The notes below the pieces were generated by a model. That model was not told where the DNA came from, ran no database searches, and worked only from the letters and a program-made list of their open reading frames with translations. From positions 5,704,001 to 5,768,000 of the forward strand of contig OX424564.1 in assembly GCA_949152475.1 (NCBI GenBank): a stretch of DNA of 64,000 nt, read 5' to 3'. Positions within the stretch are counted from its first letter, which is position 1. Every line of letters begins with the position of its first letter. The translations under genes and the position numbers were made by a program. The stretch is from Terebella lapidaria (lineage: Eukaryota; Annelida; Polychaeta; Terebellida; Terebellidae). This document shows, in pieces, positions 12,401-24,400 of the stretch.

Positions 12401-15400
12401 TCGTCACGCTCCAGCGGCGGATCTGCTATTACGGCCCCGACCTCGACTTTCCGTCGGCAAGTGGCGGAATTGATGGAATTGGTGCCATCTCCCGTGACAC
12501 CCTACGGAACTCGGCCCATAGACTGGAACAAGGTTCCACTCAGTAAGCGAAATCGGAGCGCTGGATACGGCCACATCCATAACTTCGATGAGCAGTCGAC
12601 CCTGTCGGAGGGAAACCTCCTCACATTGGCCCCGCTACAGCGTGGAGACGGTCGATTCGAGTGCCCCTTCTGCATCGGCGAAGAGGAGGGAGCAGGAGAA
12701 CGACAGTGGTCCTCCGTGCCACGACGCGGACCTTTTCGGACGGCCCAGAGTCTTGATGCGCACGTGCTAGCGTATCATTTTCCGTTCCTGCGCTACTTCG
12801 TGTGTCCGGCCCGCGACGGCTTCCGGACATTGGCCCAGGAGGAGATGTTCCGGCATCTGTCTCAAGCGACCCCGCAACACGTGACGTCGTTCCCCTTCTA
12901 CCAGGAAGGACGACTATCGGCATCCGGCCCCATGCTCGTCAGGTTCGCGCTGCGCTGCAGAGTCGACATGCAGCCGAACCCGAATTATCGACCCCCAAGA
13001 GTTCCGGCCAACATCCCGATCTTCAGGAGGGATGTCAACACCGTCCTGACGTTCGGCATCTGGCACATGGCGCCAGAGCTCTTTGAGCAGTATCCGCCCA
13101 ACTCGGCCCCGGAAGTGCAACAGGTACTCCGTCGACTGGAGTACAATCGTGCTTCGACCCCGGCAGACGAGATTCGGCTTACCCGCATGGTCAGTGACAT
13201 CGAGACCATGAACACGCGGGTTCGAATTCGACGACCCAGTACGATCTTCTTCGTTCGGCCCATAAACTACCAGACGACATCGGTGAGCACGGCGGAGGAG
13301 GTCCCGACAACGACCACCGGTGTTTCGGCCTCGGCAGTCGTCACGACGGCTTCGTTCGCGACAGTGGTGTCGCCAGCGACAACTCGACCGGTCACCACAG
13401 TGACATCCTCGACCCCGTCTAGAGCTCGGCCGTCGGATATCATACCCCGGCGGATGGTTGTGGAACGACCCACGGCCTCTAACGTCACGGACTACCGAGT
13501 CCGTGAGGGATTGGTCCCTCCACCTGAGGAGTATCCGCCACTCCCAAGTCGACCCCTGAATACCACACCGGTATCATCATCAACCGGCAAGGAGACTCCC
13601 GAGCCGAAGAGTCCAGTTGAGGATCGGCCACCTCCACTCAGGGAGATTGCACCCGGATCTCCTGTACGTGCGACCCCGACACCGTTTTCGACCCCGGAAT
13701 CTTCACCGGAGCCTTCACGACGGATGGTGGAACCCGTCCCGCTCCCGCCGTACCTCACGGAGGAAGTGGAACCTCTGCGTTCCGTTCCGACACGCGGCAC
13801 CGATAGAGACCGGCCCCGACTCCAAGTGGACGACCCAGAGCAGCTCGAGTCACTCCACAGAGACCTCGACGAGCGTCTGCCGCTTCATGGATCCGGCGAG
13901 TTCGCGGCCGATTTCCAGTTCCTGCGGCAACACGGCAGACGTTTGGCGACCCGCTCGCTTCCCGGCCTGCAGGCACTACCCGGCCAGAACCCCGACCTCA
14001 CAGACTTCCTACGGGATGAGGACGCCCAGCGGCTCCCGAACTACCTCGGATTTCACGAGGACTTTTGGACGGCTCGTCTCGAACAGGCCGCCCATAATGC
14101 CGACCCCTTGCTTCTGCCGTCAGAACCGGAGGAGCACCTTCCGACCCTGTCACTCGCCCGCGCTGACGATTTAGCGCACCAGTACTTGCGACTAATTCGT
14201 CGGGAGTATCTGACGGCCCTGGATCACCACATCAGGCAGGCAGAATATAACGGCCTGTCTGTCGGCTTTGGGATGGGTGCTCTGCACGAGCGCCACCAGC
14301 CCACGTTCCCGGACGCCCTGTCCGAAGAAAATCTACGGCTTCGAGTCCGTGTGACTCAGTTGGAGGACCAAGTCGCCCACCAACGACAGGAAATCACTCG
14401 GCTTCGAGCGACTTCGACCCCGACGCCATCGGAGGCACAAGCTCCGTCGACCCCGACCACACCGACCATCCCGGGGGAGTTGTTGGCCACGATCGTGTCC
14501 ATCCTGCCCAGACTGCCCCCGGACGAACAGCTACAGCTGATGCGGCAGGCATCGCCAGCGGCCCCGCCTCCTCCCGCCAGCAGGCGTGAACGGGAGGACA
14601 AGTAAATACGACCCCGAACTGTTCGGCCCCTTTGATGCGGCCCCGAGTGACCAAACAATTCTGGTCACGGCATATATATATTGTAAATAGTTGTACATAT
14701 ACATTTAATATCCTAGTCATGGCTTTTTGTTTTTATACATGTAATTTAGTTAAATTTAACCATCATTTTATTTCAGTTCATTAGACTCTTAAAGTTATAG
14801 TTCCGTTTCGCTTTGAAACGTCGAGGAGTTTTGTTTATCATTCCATATCATACATTCCATTCATTGTTGTGCATGTATTTGTATATGTATCATCGTAGAG
14901 ACTGCTGACAGACTGACTGCTGACGTTTATTTTGACAGTTAGGAATTTTTATTGTATGAAGTGTTTTCTCATTTCGCGCGGCGTGTGTGTGTGAGTGTTT
15001 TTGGGTTTGACCTTTAGGACTTTTTAGCTTTTTATTGTTTAGTTTTGGCGACGGTAGGGTCCGGGGAGGGTAATCCCGAGGGCGTAGGATTAATGAAGGG
15101 GTGTTATGTAGTAATTTTAGCGACTGTTACTCCCGTCCCTCCCGCGCACTACACATTTCCACAACAAACATTCATTCTACATGACTTACATACAGGACAA
15201 GTACACACTATACGATCACAGGTATAAACTCCATGTAGTCATGGTTACATACACAGGTCAAACCACGCACCTGCGGCCCCGCTAGCTCAGTACACTCGGC
15301 CCCGTTTACTCGACCTTGACCTTCACATGCACTGACTTCTAAACATAGAACTTGACACACATACTCCATACATCACGTGCACACATACAGGCATTCCAAG

Positions 15401-18400
15401 TATTGACACGAGCCGGGGAAACCCACTTTCCCGGTGACATCAGCGCATTGCACCACACATTCAACCTATCACAACACCGCTTACACTTGGCGGGAAATTA
15501 CACAGCCACATGGTCCCTCGGCCCCGGTCTTCTGCGCAGAAGTGTAGTGTAAATCCCAGTGGCAGGACGTATATACAAGAAGCTCCTGTGAGACTGTCGA
15601 TATTAATATATATAATCTATCGGATATATGTGCACGTTGTATAAAGGACTATACTAGGAATATATAGAAACATAGACTGGGATATCACCCGACGTAGGTG
15701 AGAGTGCGACCCTGATTGTGTGTGATTGATCATCAGTCTTTATCACCACAATAAACAGTTAAATTGAAACTGCCGGCTTATTGTATCACACGACGACCCA
15801 GTTAAACCGGCTTGATATCGGCCGTGAACGATATTCTTCACATGTATGTATGCAAACATAAAACCTAACACCACACACTTTCGATGGGAAGCAAAGCTTG
15901 ACCGAACATGAAGAGAGCATACAGGGGCAGACAATTTGTGAATATGGCTTTCCCCTTTTCACTGGATGTAATTGGTGCACCACTGCAAAGATGGATTAAC
16001 TAAGAAGCTTTATAGATAGAAAGTAGTGCATTCCATCAATTTTTTTGTCCTGTTTGGATAAAATGGCTTGATGACACCTGTTTATATAAAGTGCCACACG
16101 CGAACAATGCTCTATCAAAGACAGACATACCATTTATGCATACAGCTTCCATCTTAACTTTTCATACCCATAAATGGAAACTTTAGCTTGGGTGTATCAA
16201 TTTATATAAAAGTGATATCACTAGACCTTTCATATGATCAATCAATCACCAGAACATGTATATTGGTGTTTCCATGTCTGAGGCAGTATCAATACCTGAG
16301 CCGTTGTGTTGATGGTGTCTCCACAGCCACTGGAGCACCCCGCGGGGACAGTTTCGTTATGAATGCCGTCGAACGTCCGCTTCTCCGTGCGGATGTTGGC
16401 GGTGGAGGACTCGGCGACGAGGGCGGGTTCCCCGGAAACCATCCCGCGACACAGACCCACCAAGTACGTGTCCACGTCAGACAGGAAGTCCGTGCTGTCC
16501 GTGGGGTCAAGGTCAAGGTCATTGGGCTCTACACCGAACACCGAGCTGTAGCCTCCCAGCAGAGTCTCGACCTATGAAAAGATCATACAATGTTGTCATG
16601 GTGTGGTATTAACACATCAACAGCAAATAGTAATGAATTAATCACATATGTCCTCATCTTTCAACCAAAATTTATGTCGAGACTGAACTTTGTACGCACC
16701 TGGGTGACAGTCATGGCCTCAACGCTGCTACTCGAACCCACTGCTCGCTTCTTCCTCGAGGACGACGAAACTAGAAGCAATTGAACACCTACAGTTATGA
16801 ACTAAGCCATACTTTGCAGGGTTATACCCGCGAGTTGCTTCATTGCTCGTGTTATACATTGTGAATGGTCCTGCATGGTTTGTTTACCTGTGACTTGGAA
16901 GGCGGAGAGAAGCGTTGCCATGGCGAGGCGGACCTGAGCCAGGAGAAGATTGTCACTCGTTCCCGAGGGAACCATGCCAAAGGCTCGACTCGAATCCGAA
17001 AAACCTTGGTCCAAGTCACTGAAAGATCGAACATAGACATGAAAATACACGGTAAACCATTTTGATTAAGTTACATTATATATCTCCGTATGTTCGCCAT
17101 CACACCTAATATAATAGGTCCCCTGTTTATCCCATCACTATGTCCCATAAAAAATGTACAACGATTCCTGAAAGATGTTTTCTGCATTGCTAAAAAAAAA
17201 TAGATTTGCACGTAGTTGAACCTGTGAATTTTTTGTTTACAAAATGTGAAATCTTATCTTAAAGTGACCATTAATGTCTAAAATATAATACAAATATCTT
17301 TGTTATCACGATTTGCACGTAGTTGAACCTGTGAATTTTTTGTTTACAAAATGTGAAATCTTATCTTACAGTGACCATTAATGTCTAAAATATAATATAA
17401 ATATCTTTGTTATCATATCTTTGTGGCGCTAAGGGCAGACTCACGCAGTCGAAATAGTGTTGAGTTTGTCGGAGGCAGCATCTTTCTGCATAGTCTGTAT
17501 GGCTGCGAGCAGCGCGGGGTCTGCGGTGTCTCCTATCTCCTGCAGGATACCAGCCATCTGGGACAGCTTGTCCTCTGTGGGAGATCGAGGCCATGGTGAA
17601 TAAGTTTTATATACAGTGTATGTTTTTCGACTCATTTATAGGCAAATCAAACTAAGTTTTAATATCCTTGTTCGAGCTTATATTGCCAAGTATAAATTTG
17701 GATATATTCAAATAGTGAATATTATAATTCAGTATTTATTGGAGATAAATAAATGCAAACAACCTGCACATTCATGTCGTCAGTATATATAGCAAACTAA
17801 ATATATAGATCTAGTTATTATAGATCTAGTTATTTATAGTTGAAGATAGAACTCACGGCCGCTCTTGAATGAAGACTGCAGGTCCGACACGGAGTATGAG
17901 ACACGCCGCTGTACGGTAACACTGCTGGTAGCCGTGTGAGAGGCGCAGAGTTTACGGGTGTTACAAGCCGTGACCACCACCTGTCCCACTCCTGAATAGA
18001 TATATGGTACAGCATGGAGTGTAAGCTAGTTTATTTACTGGCATGAGGCGGGTATGGTTAAAAAGTGCATCAAGGAGTGTGAGATACGTTTTTACTGGCA
18101 TGGGGCGGGTATTGCAATAATGCTCAACTTTGATAATTGTGGGGTAATTGTCAACGCCACCCATACCCAATTACGCACATGTAGGAGTAACAAATAGTAT
18201 AGAATAAGAAAAATTTTCATAACAATTCACAAGAGCAGTTCACATAATCTCTATCGTAGAGAATCTGATATAAGTTTACAGACTGGCTAGATAAAATATA
18301 TATATGCTATCAATTTATATCTGACTCTACCATGAAGAAAGTGCAAAAGAAAATGATGGAATGGTTACGCAATTTGCAGTTGTCAATTCAAATTTCCAAA

Positions 18401-21400
18401 ACTTAAACTAAAAATATTAAGTATTCTGTAATTACCGAGGGAATCTCTCATCTATATAATGGTGTATATGTCTCACTAACCAGACGGTAGAGTGGTGGTG
18501 AGGGTGGCGCTCGCTTGTTCTCCGCTAAGTTCCATGATGTTCCCGCCCACGCTGTAGGAGAACTGGTACTTGAGCACGTCCCCGGGGGAGTTACCCGTCG
18601 CCTCGGTAACCACGTAAAACTGGGTGTCCAGGGCGGTACCAGTGTTCGGTGTTACCTGTTTTGGTTGGTTGAATGGGAAGAGACAGCTGATTAGAAGTCA
18701 TTTTTTCTTCATAAATCACGACTTGAATGGATAATTTTTCATAATATTCCAATTGGATATGTGTGTATTGGTTATAAGTTATTCACCATTATGTTGGCGA
18801 TGTTTGGAGGTCCGTCTGTTACCACGACAACGTCACCGCTAGCTGTATTTGGAGCGGTGCTGCCCTGCAACACAATAACATTAAAACAACGATCAGTAAA
18901 TTGTTACTCATAACATGTACAATAATTTTACTTGACTGATAAACCCTTGGCACCTCACGGACATAGAGAATAACTTTATCTCGTTTAATTTTTCCACCAA
19001 TTAATATTTTTCATCTGATTATTTGAATCATTTTCTCCGGATGCTCGCTCACGTTTTCGTCCGTGAGTATTTGTCCGAGCCAGTCCGTGTTGGCCGCGGT
19101 CAGACGGAAGGTGTACGTAGCCGCGGGGCTCAGACCGCCACAGATCAGAGAGAACTTCCGACATCGTGGGTACGGGAACTTGTAACCGGACAGGGAGCTG
19201 TAACAATTCGTCTTCAGGTCCAACACACTGTTACCTGTATAGACATAGAATAGTTGATTGTTATGATAAATCCTAAAAGCAAAGTGACAATATATAAGCG
19301 ATTGTCAAATGGTAATGATTGTGGCCTAACTAAATTAAATCTAATTTTTCTTTTTGTATAAATTTATGATAATGGTGTATTTATTAATACCTAATATGTT
19401 CAAATATGATGCAATTTTTTTCCCCCAAAATTATTGGTTTTGAAATTTTTTTAATTTGCCCCACACATACGTAGGCTATGTATTGTATTCAGTCACGGAA
19501 CAATCCCTCAAGATTCCGTCACTGTTCGCACAATGTCGATGACACATACCGAGAAGTTCGCGGGCGCTCCAGGTCATGATGCCGAGGCTGCTGCTGCAGA
19601 CGGTTGCCCGGAGACGGAGCAGGTCCGTGGGACTCTGGAGAGCTGGGGGGTCATCCACCTGTAGCTGTGGGGGGCTGCCCGCTGTCACGGTAACCAATAC
19701 ACACGCCTCGGCACTCCGCACGTCAGCCCGCATCGTCACACAAAACTCCATCCTACACCAAACAATCAACATCACTCATAGAGCTATCCATGATATTGAC
19801 GAGTTGCTCTATGTACAAAGTTTCAAGCAATTCTCATCATTTTACTTCTAGATTTGTACTCGCTGAGGCAGGTAAGATATTTGGCTTACCTGCCGACATA
19901 GAGGTTTGACGGCACGAGGGTCACGATTGAATCTGTCGGTAGAGTTGTCTGGATAATCACCACGTCCCCGTTATCATTGCCATAGCAACTAGCATCTTCC
20001 CCTGGTGCAGCATCCGGCTGTGGAGGTATGCAACATCGTTTTATATTTGGTTAAAGTACAAAAATAGTGATAAAAATCACTTCTTTATAAAACAAAATTA
20101 TTGGTGAATAAGACAAAGCTACCCAAGACAATTTGGGTGTATTTTGTGAACCAGCAGATTATTTTTTCAACAGTAAAGCTGTGTTATAACATACGTTGGT
20201 ACATGTCCACGAGTAGCGCGGAGCTTCGAACGACCGGTCGGGGTCGTACGAATCAGAGGCGTCTAGTACGAAGTCCTGGGCGCTCCCCGTCCCGACCTTG
20301 ACCTCTGCCGGTCCAGTGATACTGGCGACCAGGGGCTTGCTGCGCGTGCGCACCGTCTTCAGTGCCGAGTACGTCAGGGACTGGCCGTCCGACAGTGTCA
20401 CTGTCACTGTGTGTGGGGTGAGAGTGATTGGTTTGTCAGGATTTTAGACAGGAATGGACACTTTTCTCTGCACGTGTATATTTATTCTGTTTTAAAAGAG
20501 CAACCTCTTTTGGAGCATAGATGGATCGAAAACAATAAGGAATCAAAATCATTCAGACGAATTTGCTATAGAAGTATGGCAATATATATTAGTATGTGAA
20601 TTCATCACGAAAGCTGTACATTAATCAGGCCAGAATTCACTCACCTCTGGACTTGAAGAGGTACTCCGTGTTGCCACGGATGATCGTTTTCAGGCCGTCA
20701 ATCCTGACCGTCGGAGAGAGAAAGTCATCCAGGTTGAAATCTCCTGAGTTCTCCACAGAGTACGAGTACTAAAAGATTTGACAAACACCATTGTACAACA
20801 GAGTAAGTTGTGCTCAAGTGAATGCCATCCTCATATAAAATTGTGCCAATTTATTCAAGTAATAACAAGCTATTGAACAATGAACTATGCTCTCCATAAC
20901 CACGCCACAATGCTCTATCAAATATCACATCTCACAATGGATACCAGTGTCTCATCGGTACCAAATCGGTAAAGGTTGTGAAAAGCCTTTAAGTAACATG
21001 GAGCGAAACATAAACAAGCATACCATCAGACGGGAACTCATCCTAGATTGGTCAGGACTACATAACATACGTAAACGTGTACCACCGAACCGATACGACC
21101 AAACTAAACGATATCGGTATAGCTATGAGAGACAGTAGCTTGGTACCTGTATGTTCTCCAGGGATGAAGAGGCGCAGGGTGACAGTGTGAGCGTGGTTTC
21201 CAAGGTGATAATACCGTCAGGATCGACCAGGTCGTCCCCGAGTAGTACCACCTCGACCGGCTGGCTATCCTGCTGCTTCTCGAACGTGAACACGAGCAGG
21301 TCACTGGCCAGGCCCAGGAAGTTTGTGGCCTGCACTGACAGGTTGTAGGTAAAGCCCGGGGACAGCTGTGAAGTGGTGGGTAACAACGATTATATAATAT

Positions 21401-24400
21401 GGGTGAGTTTGTTATTGATGAATGAAGTGCCATTACAAGTGATATCAGTAGCACAATCATTGGGGCTATTGCAATGGGGGTAATCCTAAACATCTGGATG
21501 ATCATACAATGTAACAGAGAAGTGACTTGAATGATCATTTGGTGGATCCGAGGATGTTCGTCCATATTTATCCACGGGTATATAGGGTACAACTGACAAA
21601 AATGGTTCCATTTTGAGAATATCATTGTGTAAAATATATAAAATTGGTGTAATGTGCAAACCTCATCACCGCCGATGTAGAAGCTGCTAGTGTCTGTGCT
21701 GTCCAGGACGGTGCTGACTGCGGCCAGGTTGTCTGTCGCATTACTGTCGGGACTCTCTGGGGGAATACATACTGATGATAAATACCCTGAACACTGTGCA
21801 CAGTATGACGGGTGTACCACAACAAGAGCTGTCCAATTTGACTTGATATTCATCAAGTCACAAGACTTATGTGTATATGGCTTGTTTGAAGTTTATGTTA
21901 TATCGAGCATTTCAGGGCGAGAACAGTGCTCCACCAAAGGCATATTAATAGGAAGTTTTAACTTGTTTAAAACCAGTATTTATTACATACCTACCTCTAT
22001 AATAAACTCTTTGGGTAATCTTACCTTGGCATTCAAAGAAGAGGAGAGAGAAATGAATGTCACAAGAATTTTCTTAAAATTCCTGACATCCATCTCGAAC
22101 TCGAAATTGAAGGAAATTACTCTCACACATCTCAGATTCCCCGCGGTGTAGATGTGACGTCACACCGGTCATATGATTGACCTTAGCCGCCATTAATTTG
22201 CCCACCTGGTTAAGGCAGGGGAGGCGGGAGGGAGAATAATCGTGTTTATTATAGAGGTAGGTATGTAATAAATACTGGTTTTAAACAAGTTAAAACTTCC
22301 TATTTATTGCCATACCACTACCTCTATAATAAACTCTTTGGGTTATATCAGAATAACCAAAGGAGGTGGGTTTAACCCTCTCCCGGGAATTTCATCACCG
22401 ATGTGTGAGAGTAGGAAATATCCATTGAAAGTAGTAAATATTGTGTTTTACTTTTAAATTATAATTTTAAGTCGAAAATACATATTTACAGGATATTTAC
22501 AACTAACCATAATACACGCCTGAATTACCTTCAGATGCATGGAGACGAGCAGGGGCTCTGCAGAGGTGACTTTCCTCTTGCAGAAGAACAAAAATTTCCC
22601 TCGCCAAAGAAGAGGAGCAACTCCCCTGGGAGTCGACCTCAGGTGCATCTGTACAGAGGCGTGTTGATCTATTTACAGGTATCTACAGCTGGACTACACG
22701 CTCCGCCGCCACCAGTCGTCCAAGCTGGAGGCCGGAGTCATCCTCCCAAGCTAACTCCCTGAGATAGAAAGAAGTGAATGTGTTATGAGATTTCCAGGTA
22801 CAGGCAGACATGACATCATTCAGAGACACTTTATTTGTAAAGGCAAGTGAAGCCGCGAGAGCCCTCACATCATGCGCTTTGACTCTGAAACCTGTGGATT
22901 TTTTCGCCTGTGACTTTTCATAGCAAAATCTAACACACTTCTTGATCCAAGATGAGATCGTAGCAGGACGGATATCATTTGGAAAATCCTTAAGATAGGA
23001 CACGAAAAGCAAACGCTTGCCGAGATGCAGCTCACGCGTACGATTAACGTAGATGCGGAGGGCTCGCACGGGACAAAGCTTCGCGTCTTCCTCCAGGCCC
23101 GGCCCCAGAGAAGGAGTCAGGGCGGGAATGGAAAAGCTCAATAATGGCGTACCTGCTAATTGAGTTTTGGCCAGAAAGGAGGGAATGACTCCGAGGAGAA
23201 CCGAGGAGCCATCCGACTTCCACTTAACTTTGGAAAAGGACAGGGCGTGGAGCTCACTCCGTCGCTTCCCGAAGCCAGAGCCAAAAGGAAGACCGTCTTA
23301 AACGTCAGAAACTTTAGTGAGGCCCGCTCAAGGGGTTCGAACGGATCTTTTCTTAAGACGTTGAGAACAAGCGATAGATCCCACTCAGGAACCGGGTTCC
23401 TAGCTTTCGGTCTTTCGATCTCGAAACTATTAATCAACGCAGTCAAACCTTGATCATGACCAAAATCGATCCCAAGTTTGGGTTTTAGAGTCTTCGCGAT
23501 AGCCGTACGGTAACCCGCGATCGTGGATGGAGCTCGCCCTTCATTGAACTTTTCGAGAAGAAATTCGGAAATTAGGGGAGCATCGACTCTGAAAGGACTA
23601 ACCTTCCGGCGACGACACCAAGCACAGAAGGAAGTCCACTTCGATTGGTAGACTGCCAAAGAAGATTTTCGATTTGATCGGGCGATCCTAGCGGACACCT
23701 CCCTTGAAAATCCCTTCTTTCGGAAACATCGCTCGACAATATCCAGGCATGAAGCTTCAGACTTGCGGGAGCCTGATGAAACATGCTGGAGCGAGGTTGT
23801 TTGAGGAGGTCCCACCGATCCGGAAGCTGACGAGGGAAGTCTACTATCAACTCCAGAAGGTCCGGGAACCACGACCTCTGCGGTAGACACGGAGCAATCA
23901 GCAGGAGGCGACACTGGTGAGTCCGAAACTTGGCGATCACCTTGTCCAACAACACCGCTGGGGGGTAAGCATACGCATACATGCCCTCCCAGGACGTCGA
24001 CATCGCATCCACTGACATGGCCGTGGGATCGGGAATGGGAGACACAAACGAAGGAAGTTTGTGGTTCCACCGGGTCGCAAGCAAATCGACCATCGGCGTG
24101 CCCCATAGGCCGCAGAGAGATTGGAATACCCTGGGGGCAAGACTCCACTCCATGGCCTGGACCTGGCCCCTCCGGGAGAGGCGGTCCGCCCAAACATTCA
24201 TATGACCAGGGATATGCCTCGCGAAAAGCGAAATACCCCGGTCGTGACACCAGAGCAGGAGGTCGATAGCGGCCTGGCACAGCGACTGGGACTTCGTACC
24301 GCCCTGCTTGTTGATGTAAGCGACAACGGTGGAGTTGTCGGTGGCCACCAACACAGCCTGATTGAGGAAATGTGTTTCCCAATGCCTGAGAGCCAAGAAC

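Larger units (their letters stand above)
2452..15842 (+). mobile_element. Ty3/gypsy LTR retrotransposon, full length, 13.4 kb
   Basis: LTR, primer-binding site, gag, pol in the order protease-RT-RNase H-integrase, an extra ORF, polypurine tract, LTR. Target duplication TGTA at 2448-2451 and 15843-15846. Both LTRs are 736 bp and I see no difference between them. gag, pol and the third ORF are open, so the copy is young and may be autonomous. It lies in an intron of the polycystin-like gene, antisense to it. At 13.4 kb it is much longer than the usual 5-7 kb, because of a long gag, the extra ORF and a 1.4-kb spacer. Confidence 0.97.

Noticed and set aside
11807-14605. Third Ty3/gypsy ORF as an envelope gene
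   Set aside because: No signal peptide, membrane helix, cleavage site or glycoprotein cysteine pattern; only the position fits.
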